Source: CAG-273 sp051891195 (GTDB lineage: Bacteria > Bacillota > Clostridia > TANB77 > CAG-508). From it: a stretch of DNA of 38,619 nt. Positions 1 through 7,069 of this stretch are shown here, piece by piece. Below the pieces are notes generated by a model. It worked only from the letters and a program-made list of their open reading frames with translations. It did not search any database and was not told the DNA's origin. The position numbers and the translations under genes were made by a program. How positions within the stretch are numbered: the first letter of the stretch is position 1; every line of letters starts with the position of its first letter. The DNA is taken from NCBI GenBank assembly GCA_051891195.1, contig JBJFEZ010000040.1, positions 1-38,619 of the forward strand. The letters run 5' to 3'.

Positions 1-335
1 CTCCAGATATGATGGGTGTTGTAGGTAGATTAGGTAAAGTATTAGGACCAAAAGGTTTAATGCCAAACCCTAAATCTGGTACAGTAACAATGGATGTTAC
101 AAAAGCAATTCAAGAAATTAAATCAGGTAAAGTTGAATATAGACTTGACAAAAACAACATTATTCACCTAGGTTTTGGTAAGGTATCTTTTGGAACAGAT
201 AAGCTACTAGAAAACTATGAAACTGTTATGGCAGCTATTATTAAAGCAAAACCAGCAGCAGCAAAAGGACAATACATTAAAAGTGTAGCAATATCTACTA
301 CAATGGGACCAAGTATGTATATTGATCAAAAATAA
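1..335 (+). CDS. rplA: 50S ribosomal protein L1, 3' part (truncated by window edge)
   Basis: The open frame runs from the window edge (first full codon at base 3) to TAA at 333-335, giving about the last 110 residues of L1, a 23S rRNA-binding protein of the L1 stalk that also represses its own operon. The motif VLGPKGLMPNPKSGTVT near the start of the visible part is the L1 signature. The MMG methionines at 9-14 are internal, not starts, because the preceding codons (Pro-Asp) continue the family alignment. It is followed by the L10 leader and rplJ-rplL, the usual rplKAJL order; rplK would lie upstream outside the window. Confidence 0.96.
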   Translation, partial: PDMMGVVGRLGKVLGPKGLMPNPKSGTVTMDVTKAIQEIKSGKVEYRLDKNNIIHLGFGKVSFGTDKLLENYETVMAAIIKAKPAAAKGQYIKSVAISTTMGPSMYIDQK

Positions 336-349
336 AATTAAATAAACAA

Positions 350-465
350 TATTGCCGAAGAAAGTAAGCATACACTTAAGTCTTACCGAGGTAAAGAAGG
401 AACGGATTTAATCCAATCAATCTTTGTCTTAGTGAGATAGGCAAAATTGATTGGATTATTTATTT
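350..465 (+). ncRNA. L10 leader RNA (autoregulatory 5' UTR of rplJL)
   Basis: The 155-base gap between rplA and rplJ has the hallmarks of the Bacillota L10 leader. GCCGAAGAAAGTAAG begins at 354, and CTTACCGAGGTAAAG in the middle gives a paired AGTAAG/CTTAC arm around the conserved ACCGAGGU element. A long 3' hairpin follows. In the known family, excess L10 or the L10-L12 complex binds this element and reduces rplJL expression. The identification comes from motif recognition and position upstream of rplJ; a covariance-model scan was not possible. Confidence 0.85.
410..457 (+). terminator. Attenuator hairpin at the end of the L10 leader
   Basis: AATCCAATCAAT at 410-421 pairs perfectly with ATTGATTGGATT at 446-457. 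The stem is extended inward by TTTGTCT against AGGCAAA with one G-U pair. A T-rich tract (ATTATTTATTTA) follows directly, so it can act as a transcription attenuator or as a late leader hairpin. The tract is interrupted by A, which makes pure intrinsic termination partial at best. Confidence 0.7.
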
Positions 466-490
466 ACACTAAAATTTAGGAGGTGAAAAT

Positions 491-991
491 ATGGCAAGTG
501 AAAACGTTCTAAAGCAAAAAGAAGAAGAAGTAAAACAACTATCTGAAAAATTAAAAGAAGCAAAACTAATTCTTTTAACAGATTACAGAGGAATTAATGT
601 TGCAGATGTAACTAAATTAAGAACAGACTTAAGAAATGTAAATGGAGAATACAAAGTTATAAAAAACAACATTGTTAAAAGAGCATTAAATTTAAACGGA
701 GAAACTGGATTAGATGAATTATTAGAAGGACCAACTGCAGTTGTAATTGGAACTGAAGATTATTTAGAACCATCTAAAGTAATTTACAATTTCTCTAAAA
801 ATAATGATTTTTACAAAATTAAAGGTGGAATTATTGATGGCAAAGTAATGACTGCAGAAGAAATAATTACTTTGGCAAAATTACCATCAAGACAAGAGCT
901 TATTGCAAAATTGGCTGGAGCTTTACTTGGAAATATTACCAAGTTGGCTGTTGCACTTGATGCAGTTAGAGAACAAAAAGCAAATGCTTAA
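491..991 (+). CDS. rplJ: 50S ribosomal protein L10
   Basis: 166 residues, the normal length for L10, the base of the ribosomal stalk that anchors L7/L12 dimers and, in this operon, acts as autogenous repressor. The N-terminal part contains the L10 pattern of a Lys/Glu-rich helix followed by ILLTDYRGINVADVTKLR and the KVIKNNIVKRAL rRNA-binding segment. The C-terminal helix (ALLGNITKLAVALDAV) is the L12-docking region. Start ATG 491 has a strong AGGAGGTG site 7 bases upstream. It lies between the L10 leader and rplL. Confidence 0.98.
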   Translation: MASENVLKQKEEEVKQLSEKLKEAKLILLTDYRGINVADVTKLRTDLRNVNGEYKVIKNNIVKRALNLNGETGLDELLEGPTAVVIGTEDYLEPSKVIYNFSKNNDFYKIKGGIIDGKVMTAEEIITLAKLPSRQELIAKLAGALLGNITKLAVALDAVREQKANA

Positions 992-1047
992 ACAAATTAT
1001 AAAATAAAAAAATTTAAATAAAAAAATAAGAAGGAGGTCATTTTAAA

Positions 1048-1416
1048 ATGGCAAAAATTGATGAATTATTAGAAACTATTGATACTTTAACAGTAGTTGA
1101 ATTAGCAGAATTAGTAAAAGGAATTGAAGAAAAATATGGAGTATCTGCAGCAGCAGTTGCAGCACCAGTAGCTGGTGGAGCTGCAGCAGGAGCAGCTGAA
1201 GAAAAATCAGCATTTAATGTAGTATTAAAAGAAGCAGGAGCAAATAAAATCCAAGTAATTAAAGTAGTTAGAGATGCTACAGGTTTAGGATTAAAAGAAG
1301 CTAAAGATTTAGTTGATGGAGCTCCAAAAACAGTTAAAGAAAATGTAGCTAAAGAAGAAGCTGAAGAATTAAAAGCTAAATTTGAAGAAGTTGGCGCTAC
1401 AGTAGAATTAGCATAG
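1048..1416 (+). CDS. rplL: 50S ribosomal protein L7/L12
   Basis: 122 residues, typical for L7/L12, the multicopy stalk protein that recruits translation GTPases. The N-terminal dimerisation helices are at residues 1-35, an Ala/Gly-rich hinge (AAAVAAPVAGGAAAGAA) at about 34-50, and the C-terminal factor-binding domain contains KIQVIKVVRDATGLGLKEAK and LVDGAPKTVKE. AAGGAGGTC lies just upstream of ATG 1048. It is the last gene of the operon and is followed after about 20 bases by a strong terminator. Very AT-rich codon choice (GAA, GGA, GCA, AAA) gives a reference for how highly expressed genes look here. Confidence 0.98.
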   Translation: MAKIDELLETIDTLTVVELAELVKGIEEKYGVSAAAVAAPVAGGAAAGAAEEKSAFNVVLKEAGANKIQVIKVVRDATGLGLKEAKDLVDGAPKTVKENVAKEEAEELKAKFEEVGATVELA

Positions 1417-1435
1417 TCTAAATAAAAATATATTT

Positions 1436-1472
1436 GAACGTTACTTCCAAAAGAAGAAACGTTCTTTTTTTT
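1436..1472 (+). terminator. Rho-independent terminator of the rpl operon
   Basis: GAACGTT (1436-1442) pairs with AACGTTC (1458-1464), with an inner CTTC/GAAG extension and a CAAAA loop, followed by eight T (1465-1472). Confidence 0.95.
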
Positions 1473-1500
1473 ACAGTGAATTGTAACGCTATTGTTACAA

Positions 1501-1703
1501 TTTACAGCATATTAGTATATAAGATTATAAATATGTTAGTTTAGAGCATACAAGTGGTTTGAAGAATGACGAGTTAGAAATAGTTAACCAATTTTACACT
1601 GTAATAGAACTGCGTAAAATTGGCTTACTATTTCTTACGTAGGAATGTTATGCGAATAAACTAACATATTTATAGTCTTTACAATAAGTAGATAAGCTGT
1701 AAA
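1501..1703. repeat. 203-bp imperfect palindromic repeat, copy A (MITE-like or structured RNA)
   Basis: The element begins TTTACAGC and ends GCTGTAAA. Its outer arms include 1524-1543 and 1657-1676, with 18 of 20 positions complementary. A second internal arm pair is 1576-1597 against 1614-1635, with 20 of 22 complementary. The whole unit can therefore fold into one long hairpin. The first 84 bases recur in inverted orientation at 10008-10091 with 79 of 84 identical bases. No ORF is visible inside. Repetition plus terminal inverted repeats suggests a non-autonomous mobile element. No clear target-site duplication was identified. Confidence 0.75.
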
Positions 1704-1736
1704 CACAAGTTTATTTAAATAATAGTAATTTTATAA

Positions 1737-1765
1737 TTGACTTTAATAAATATAAGTTATAAAAT
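1737..1765 (+). promoter_or_regulatory. Predicted sigma-A promoter of plsX
   Basis: TTGACT (1737-1742), 17-base spacer, TAAAAT (1760-1765), about 50 bases upstream of the plsX ATG and directly after the palindromic repeat. Confidence 0.6.
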
Positions 1766-1814
1766 AGAAAAGAAAATTATATATATTAATAAATTACAAA
1801 AGGGAGAAAAAAAT

Positions 1815-2870
1815 ATGACAATAATATTAGACGCTATGGGTGGAGACAATGCACCAGAAGCTACTATAAAAGGAGCAGTAAAAGCAATAAATCAAATTGA
1901 ATCTGAAATTTTATTAGTAGGAAATAAAGACGTAATAAATCAAAAGGTAAAAGAAATATATAACAAAGATGATATTTCTGAAATATCTTCAAAAATAAAA
2001 ATTCATCATACTACAGAAACTATAGAAATGGAAGATACACCAACTGTAGCTATAAAAAGCAAAAAAGATTCTTCAATGGTAGTAGGTTTTAACCTATTAA
2101 AAGAAGGTAAAGGAGACGTATTTATTTCTGCTGGAAATTCGGGAGCTTTACTTACAGGAGCAACACTTTTGGTAGGAAGAATAAAAGGGGTAGATAGACC
2201 TGCACTAGCAGGAATATTACCAGCATATAAAAGTAGATTGGTTTTAATGGACTGTGGCGCAAATACAAATTGTAAACCAGTTAATTTATTACAATTTGCA
2301 CAAATGGCAAGTATTTACTTAGAAACAACAATAGGAGTAAAAAATCCAAGAGTTGGTTTGCTAAATATTGGAACAGAAGAAACAAAAGGTAATGAACTAA
2401 CTAAAGAATCATACAAACTTTTAAAAGAAAAAAGCAAGGAATTAGGAGTTAATTTCATTGGAAATATAGAAGGAAGAAATGCATTTTCTGGAGAAGTGGA
2501 TATTGTAGTAACAGATGGATTTACAGGTAATAACTTTTTAAAAGCAGTAGAAGGATTAGGAAAATTTGTAAAAAGAACTCTATCTGAAAGTTTAAAAAAG
2601 AATTTATTATCTAAAATAGCTTCAATACCAAGTTTACCAGCAATTAAGAGATTTGCTAAAAGTGTGGATTACAAAGAATATGGAGGAGCATTATTCTTAG
2701 GAGTTAAAAAACCAGTTGTAAAAGCACACGGAAGTAGTGATGCAAAAGTGTTTGAATTTACTATAAAACAAGCTGAACAATTTGTAAAAAATAAAGCTGT
2801 TGAGAAATTAACTAATCAATTTTCAAAGGAATTTGAAGAAAAAAGTAAAACTGAAACAACAAATGAATAG
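1815..2870 (+). CDS. plsX: Phosphate acyltransferase PlsX
   Basis: 351 residues. PlsX converts acyl-ACP plus phosphate to acyl-phosphate, the donor used by PlsY to start phospholipid synthesis; it is a peripheral membrane enzyme. The N-terminal ILDAMGGDNAPEATIKGA, the GNSGALLTGATLLVGRIKG segment and the later IEGRN..G..D.VVTDGFTGN block are family signatures. ATG 1815 was chosen because AAAGGGAG lies just upstream; the in-frame TTG at 1737 is part of the promoter -35. acpP, encoding the acyl carrier, follows after 113 bases, matching the plsX-acpP association seen in Bacillota, but fabD and fabG are absent between them. Confidence 0.96.
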   Translation: MTIILDAMGGDNAPEATIKGAVKAINQIESEILLVGNKDVINQKVKEIYNKDDISEISSKIKIHHTTETIEMEDTPTVAIKSKKDSSMVVGFNLLKEGKGDVFISAGNSGALLTGATLLVGRIKGVDRPALAGILPAYKSRLVLMDCGANTNCKPVNLLQFAQMASIYLETTIGVKNPRVGLLNIGTEETKGNELTKESYKLLKEKSKELGVNFIGNIEGRNAFSGEVDIVVTDGFTGNNFLKAVEGLGKFVKRTLSESLKKNLLSKIASIPSLPAIKRFAKSVDYKEYGGALFLGVKKPVVKAHGSSDAKVFEFTIKQAEQFVKNKAVEKLTNQFSKEFEEKSKTETTNE

Positions 2871-2908
2871 AATATATTACTAAAAATAAAATATTTTTAT
2901 AAAAATTC

Positions 2909-2937
2909 TTGACAATTTATATTATATGTAATATCTT
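2909..2937 (+). promoter_or_regulatory. Predicted promoter of acpP
   Basis: TTGACA at 2909-2914 is a perfect -35; TATCTT at 2932-2937 lies 17 bases downstream, with TAATAT nearby as an alternative -10. It sits in the plsX-acpP gap. Confidence 0.5.
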
Positions 2938-2983
2938 TTAGTAAACAAAGCAAGAGAAAAATTAAGGGAGGTGACTTTATAAT

Positions 2984-3226
2984 ATGAATACAGAAGAAGT
3001 TTTTGAAAAAATAAAAGAAACAATCGTAGAACAATTAGGTGTTGCAGATACAGCTGTTACTATGGAAGCATCTTTTATTGATGATTTAGGAGCTGACTCA
3101 TTAGACATTGTTGAACTAATAATGGCATTAGAAGAAGAATTTGACTTAGAAATTCCAGACACTGATGCAGAAAAAATAGTTACAGTAGGCGATGTTGTTG
3201 AATATATAAAAGAGCATGTTGCTTAA
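2984..3226 (+). CDS. acpP: Acyl carrier protein
   Basis: 80 residues, the standard ACP size. The GADSLDIVELIMALEEEF helix contains the conserved DSL motif whose serine carries 4'-phosphopantetheine. The IPDTDAEKIVTVGDVVEYI tail is typical of fatty-acid synthase ACPs. A strong GGGAGGTG site precedes ATG 2984. It has its own promoter and terminator, so it can be expressed apart from plsX at the high level ACP usually needs. In many Bacillota rnc follows directly; here a 3-kb cassette intervenes. Confidence 0.98.
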   Translation: MNTEEVFEKIKETIVEQLGVADTAVTMEASFIDDLGADSLDIVELIMALEEEFDLEIPDTDAEKIVTVGDVVEYIKEHVA

Positions 3227-3232
3227 AAAATT

Positions 3233-3258
3233 GAAAGGTATATGCCTTTCTTTTTTTT
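3233..3258 (+). terminator. Terminator of acpP
   Basis: GAAAGG (3233-3238), loop TATATG, CCTTTC (3245-3250), then eight T to 3258. Confidence 0.9.
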
Positions 3259-3344
3259 GTATGCAAAATAAGGTAAATTAAAGTTACTATTTACATATAT
3301 TTATTAATATATATTTAAACAAGAATATAAAATTAAAGCTAAAA

Positions 3345-3676
3345 ATGTTGAAAAAAGAATTTTGGTATGTTATAAATAAAATAGAAATAATTAAAAAGAA
3401 AAATTGGAACGAACATAACAGCCCCATATTTAACGGAGAAAATGCTAATTCAGAATATTATTCTACTCTTTCTACAACAATTTGTTTTGCACAACTTGTT
3501 TTAGCATTTGGTTCAATTATAATGATAATATTAAACATAAAAAAATAGTGTTTAATTTAGAAGAAATTAAAGCATGGAAATATTTGCTAGATGCTGGAGA
3601 AATTGATGAGATAACATACAACGAAGAAATTAATAAACTTAAACTAAAAGATGAAAAAAATTATATCTATAATTAG
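3345..3676 (+). pseudogene. Small membrane protein with SHOCT-like C-terminus, frameshifted in a poly-A run
   Basis: The first frame (3345-3548) encodes 67 residues with one membrane segment near its end (about residues 46-64, ending GSIIMIILNIKK). It stops at TAG 3546-3548 right after a run of seven A (3539-3545). One extra A would join it to the frame that continues as VFNLEEIKAWKYLLDAGEIDEITYNEE and ends at 3676. That stretch resembles the short SHOCT oligomerisation motif (LKELLDSGIITEEEF type). A single protein of about 110 residues, membrane segment plus SHOCT tail, is therefore the probable intact form. The break could be a sequencing error, true decay, phase variation or transcriptional slippage. 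No strong ribosome binding site is visible. It ends nine bases before the radical SAM gene, so it probably belongs to the same unit. Confidence 0.55.
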
Positions 3677-3685
3677 GAGGAAAAA

Positions 3686-5053
3686 ATGAATTTAAAAGAA
3701 AGAAAATTTTATAAAGAAAATTTAACAGAAGTATTACATACTACTTTAAATCCATATGAACCAGGAGTTGTAAGGATACATTTAATTCCAGCAAAATACC
3801 AGCCATTAAAAGTTAATCCAAGTGTAGTAATTTTGAATGGAAAAGATATATTACCAATCAATTTAGCTTGGACTATTTTGTTAGCAATATTTATTAAACA
3901 AGTAAATAATTATAAGGGAAAAGAAGTAACAGATGAAGAAATGAAAGAAGTAGTAGAGAAAACTTTAGATGAAATTCAAAAGGTTTATAAACATCCAGGT
4001 AGAGAAACATTTAAAAAAGATTTAAATAGGATATTGTCTGTTTTTATAGATATTGCAGAAGGAAAAGTGCCAAATGAAAAAATTGGACAATTATCAATAG
4101 GAAAATATTCAAAAAAAATGAAAGCTCCTCATAGAATAGATTTAATGATTAGTAGCATGACAAAAAATGGACATTGGAATTGCAATCAAAAATGTTTGCA
4201 TTGTTATGCGGCAGGACAAACTTATTCTGATACAAAAGAATTATCAACAGAAGAATGGAAAAAAATAATAGATAAATGTAGAGAAGCTTATATACCACAA
4301 CTTACTTTTACAGGAGGAGAACCAACTAAAAGAGCTGATTTGGTAGAACTTATTAAATATTCAAAATGGTTTATAACAAGATTAAATACAAATGGTGTTT
4401 TATTAAATAAAGAATTATGCCAAGAATTATATAATGCGAGTTTAGATAGTGTTCAAGTAACTTTTTATTCAGCTAATAAAGAAGAACATAATAAATTAGT
4501 AGGTGCTAATAATTTTGATAAAACAGTTGAAGGTATAAAAAATGCTATTGAAGCGGGGTTGCCAATTAGTATTAATACGCCACTATGCTCATTGAATAAA
4601 AATTATAAAGAGACACTAGAGTTTATAAATAAAATGGGTATTAAATATGTTTCTTGTTCAGGCTTAATAATTACAGGTAATGCGACAAAAGACGAATCAA
4701 AAGAAACGCAACTTTCAGAAGAAGAACTGTATCATATTTTAAAAGAAGCAAATGAATATGCAAAAGAAAATTTAATGGAAATAAGTTTTACATCTCCAGG
4801 ATGGATAAAAGAGAAAAAATTAAAAGAGTTAGGACTAGATATTCCAAGTTGTGGTGCGTGTTTGAGTAATATGGCAGTGGCTCCTGATGGAGAGGTTGTT
4901 CCTTGTCAAAGCTGGCTTGGAAAAGATGCAGGACTAGGAAATATTTTGCAAACTGAATGGAAAAATATTTGGAATAATCCAAAATGTAAAAAACAAAGAA
5001 AATATTCAGCAAAAATACTTGGCATTTGTCCATTGAAAGAAAGAGGGTGTTAG
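3686..5053 (+). CDS. Radical SAM/SPASM enzyme, putative peptide or protein modifier
   Basis: 455 residues, cytosolic. Three domains can be seen. Residues 1-150 form a novel-looking N-terminal region whose part around 45-105 could be a PqqD-like peptide-recognition fold (inference). A radical SAM core follows, with the 4Fe-4S motif Cys166-x3-Cys170-x2-Cys173 and TGGEP at 209-213. A C-terminal SPASM-like region has Cys389, 392, 407, 434, 448 and 455 for auxiliary clusters. SPASM enzymes commonly modify ribosomal peptides, for example by thioether formation, or activate proteins. The next gene starts four bases after the stop and encodes a Cys-rich tail, the obvious candidate substrate. ATG 3686 follows TTAGGAGGAAAAA. 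The radical SAM/SPASM family is certain; substrate and reaction are inferred. Confidence 0.85.
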   Translation: MNLKERKFYKENLTEVLHTTLNPYEPGVVRIHLIPAKYQPLKVNPSVVILNGKDILPINLAWTILLAIFIKQVNNYKGKEVTDEEMKEVVEKTLDEIQKVYKHPGRETFKKDLNRILSVFIDIAEGKVPNEKIGQLSIGKYSKKMKAPHRIDLMISSMTKNGHWNCNQKCLHCYAAGQTYSDTKELSTEEWKKIIDKCREAYIPQLTFTGGEPTKRADLVELIKYSKWFITRLNTNGVLLNKELCQELYNASLDSVQVTFYSANKEEHNKLVGANNFDKTVEGIKNAIEAGLPISINTPLCSLNKNYKETLEFINKMGIKYVSCSGLIITGNATKDESKETQLSEEELYHILKEANEYAKENLMEISFTSPGWIKEKKLKELGLDIPSCGACLSNMAVAPDGEVVPCQSWLGKDAGLGNILQTEWKNIWNNPKCKKQRKYSAKILGICPLKERGC

Positions 5054-5057
5054 AGAT

Positions 5058-5984
5058 ATGAAAAAAAAACATATATGTTTTATAATACTATTTGCTTTTG
5101 TAATTTTTCTTTCAATTTGTCCAAAATGTTTTGCTGCGGATTTAGATGAAATAGTAAATTACGAAGTCGTTGTAGAGCCAAGAATGAATGATGGATCTTT
5201 AGACATTACATACCAAATTACATGGAAAGTATTAGATTCAACAATAGAAGGTCCTTTAGAGTGGGTTCAAATAGGGACACCAAATTCTAATTTTGATAAT
5301 CCGACAGCATTAACAAAGAATATTAGAAGTATAACACCCTATAATGGGTCATATGTAAAAATTATATTTAATAAGAAATATTATGCTGGTGAACAAATAA
5401 CCTTTAAATATAAAATTCATCAATCTTATATGTATAAGATTTCTTGGGGAAAATGTAAATATTCATTTACGCCAGCATGGTTTACTGATGCAAAAATAGA
5501 TAAAATGACAGTTAAATGGAATAGGGATGAAGTAAAGTCTAGTAATGCTAAATCAAAAGAAGATAATTATTTAGTATGGACAAAAACTAATATGGCTAAG
5601 GGAGAAAAAATTAAAATTAATGTAAAATATGATAAAGACGCATTTGGATATTTAAGCGAATATAAACAAAGTAAAAATGCCGTAAATTCCTCAAATCCAT
5701 ATAATTCATTTGTTTTTTTAATTGTTATGATAATTATATTATCGATAGTTATATCTCTGTTTGGAGGAGGCTACTATGGACATAGAGGTTTCTATGGTGG
5801 ATACTACGGTGGATATTATGGCAGAAGCTGCGTAAGAAGTAGCTGTGCATGTGCTTGCGCGAGAAGTAGTTGTGCTAGCAGTTGTGCGTGCGCGTGTGCT
5901 GGTAGTGGTAGAGCGGGATGTTCAAAAAAAGATTTTTACGGAACTAAAATTAATAAGATTAAATTGAAAAGAGCTCTAAAATAG
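5058..5984 (+). CDS. Membrane protein with signal peptide, beta-rich ectodomain and CxC-repeat tail; candidate radical SAM substrate
   Basis: 308 residues, not recognised as a named family. Residues 1-26 look like a signal peptide (KKK, hydrophobic core, cleavage near CFA-AD). Residues 27-215 form a beta-rich extracytoplasmic domain, loosely like the DUF2207 architecture. Residues 218-235 are one membrane segment. The tail 236-308 has a Gly/Tyr/His linker (GGYYGGYYG repeats) and then nine cysteines at 258, 263, 265, 267, 272, 276, 278, 280 and 288, mostly in CACAC-type runs with Ala, Ser and Arg, ending GRAGCSKKDFYG. With a cleaved signal peptide, the single membrane segment puts the basic Cys-rich tail in the cytosol, where the upstream radical SAM enzyme could act. 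The four-base gap suggests translational coupling; the site GAGGG lies inside the end of the enzyme gene. Confidence 0.8.
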   Translation: MKKKHICFIILFAFVIFLSICPKCFAADLDEIVNYEVVVEPRMNDGSLDITYQITWKVLDSTIEGPLEWVQIGTPNSNFDNPTALTKNIRSITPYNGSYVKIIFNKKYYAGEQITFKYKIHQSYMYKISWGKCKYSFTPAWFTDAKIDKMTVKWNRDEVKSSNAKSKEDNYLVWTKTNMAKGEKIKINVKYDKDAFGYLSEYKQSKNAVNSSNPYNSFVFLIVMIIILSIVISLFGGGYYGHRGFYGGYYGGYYGRSCVRSSCACACARSSCASSCACACAGSGRAGCSKKDFYGTKINKIKLKRALK

Positions 5985-5989
5985 CTAAA

Positions 5990-6026
5990 AATAACCAATA
6001 GTAAATTTAAAATACTATTGGTTATT
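5990..6026 (+). terminator. Hairpin closing the radical SAM cassette
   Basis: AATAACCAATAGT (5990-6002) pairs perfectly over 13 bp with ACTATTGGTTATT (6014-6026). The following tract (TTGACAATATTATTTATT) is only moderately T-rich, so termination strength is uncertain, but the location directly after the stop codon fits a terminator. Confidence 0.7.
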
Positions 6027-6035
6027 TTGACAATA

Positions 6036-6161
6036 TTATTTATTCTTCATAATCCACTCATAAACTTCTTTTTCAGTAAGTTCTCCGTAGCTTAATTTGG
6101 TAATTTTTTCTTTAGCAAGTTTTTTCCATAGTTTTTTAAATAATATTAGAAGAAAATACAA
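6036..6161 (-). other. Possible short ORF or gene remnant in the gap before rnc
   Basis: Reading the minus strand from TTG at 6161 to TAA at 6036 gives 41 residues: a short hydrophobic stretch (YFLLILF), basic residues, then LAKEKITKLSYGELTEKEVYEW. The second half has the look of a small helical motif similar in style to the SHOCT-like tail at 3560-3660. No ribosome binding site or ATG is present. It may be the decayed 3' end of a gene. The rest of the 5985-6352 gap holds two hairpins and the rnc promoter. Confidence 0.25.
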
Positions 6162-6209
6162 TAGGAAGCTTTGCTAAATTGGTTTAAAGAAGCTAATCCC
6201 CAAATATTA

Positions 6210-6241
6210 AAACGCTAGTCGCAAATATTAGCGTTTATTTT
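6210..6241 (+). terminator. Hairpin/terminator upstream of rnc
   Basis: AAACGCTA (6210-6217) pairs with TAGCGTTT (6229-6236), followed by TATTTTA. Given its T-rich tail it could end plus-strand read-through from the cassette before the rnc promoter. Confidence 0.5.
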
Positions 6242-6293
6242 AGTTTTAGTAAAATGTATATGTAAATTATAACAATCAACAATAAATTTCTAT

Positions 6294-6322
6294 TTGCTTT
6301 TTAATTACAATTAATATATAAT
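6294..6322 (+). promoter_or_regulatory. Predicted sigma-A promoter of the rnc operon
   Basis: TTGCTT (6294-6299), 17-base spacer, TATAAT (6317-6322), 30 bases upstream of the rnc ATG. Confidence 0.7.
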
Positions 6323-6352
6323 AGAAAGGTAAAAAGAAAGGAGAGTGAAAGA

Positions 6353-7021
6353 ATGGAAAAAATAGAAAGTAGTATAGGATATGTTTTTAAAAACAAAAAC
6401 TTACTAAAAAAAGCTTTAACACATACTTCATATGCATATGAAAATCATATAGAAAGCAATGAAAAACTAGAATTTCTAGGAGACAGCATTTTAGAATTTG
6501 TTTCTAGTAAATATATTTATACAAATTACCCTCATTTAAAAGAAGGAGAAATGACTAAAGTGAGAGCAGAAGTTGTTTGTGAAGATAGCCTTTATTTAGT
6601 TGCTCAAAAGCATCATTTTAGTGATTTCTTGTATTTAGGAAAAAGTGAAGCAGCAAGTCACGGAAACACAAAACCAACTATTTTGGCGGACAGTGTAGAA
6701 GCGGTTATAGCAGCAATTTACTTTGATAGCGGTTTAGAACAAGCTGAAAAATTTATTATAGAAAACTTAAAAGAAGCTGTAGAAGAATCTAGTAAAAATG
6801 TTGGAAAAAAAGACCACAAAACAGTATTACAAGAAAAATTGCAAGAAAATGGAACAGTACATATTAAATATGATGTAATAAAAACTAGTGGGCCAGACCA
6901 TAATAAAACATTTACAGTTCAAGTATTTTGCAATGAAAATCCTTTAGCTATAGGAGAAGGAAAAACAAAAAAACAAGCAGAAATGGAAGCAGCACAAAAA
7001 GCATTAGAAAAAATAAAATAA
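6353..7021 (+). CDS. rnc: Ribonuclease III
   Basis: 222 residues, close to the usual 225-230. RNase III cuts double-stranded RNA in rRNA maturation and mRNA decay. The signature EKLEFLGDSILEFVSS lies at about 37-52, the second acidic cluster (ADSVEAVIAAIY) at about 109-120, and a C-terminal double-stranded RNA-binding domain begins near residue 155 (DHKTVLQEKLQ ... GKTKKQAEMEAAQKALE). AAAGGAGAG precedes ATG 6353. It has its own promoter and is probably co-transcribed with the next radical SAM gene 48 bases downstream. Confidence 0.97.
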   Translation: MEKIESSIGYVFKNKNLLKKALTHTSYAYENHIESNEKLEFLGDSILEFVSSKYIYTNYPHLKEGEMTKVRAEVVCEDSLYLVAQKHHFSDFLYLGKSEAASHGNTKPTILADSVEAVIAAIYFDSGLEQAEKFIIENLKEAVEESSKNVGKKDHKTVLQEKLQENGTVHIKYDVIKTSGPDHNKTFTVQVFCNENPLAIGEGKTKKQAEMEAAQKALEKIK

Positions 7022-7069
7022 AAACACAAAAGAAAAGTGGAATAATAATATAGCCCAAAAGGAGAAAAA

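Noticed and set aside
1501..1703. tRNA or known riboswitch in the palindromic repeat
   Set aside because: No cloverleaf, no conserved riboswitch core recognised; the structure is one long hairpin and the sequence is repeated elsewhere.
1737..1814. Longer plsX start at TTG 1737
   Set aside because: The TTG is part of the predicted -35 element and lacks a ribosome binding site; ATG 1815 has one.
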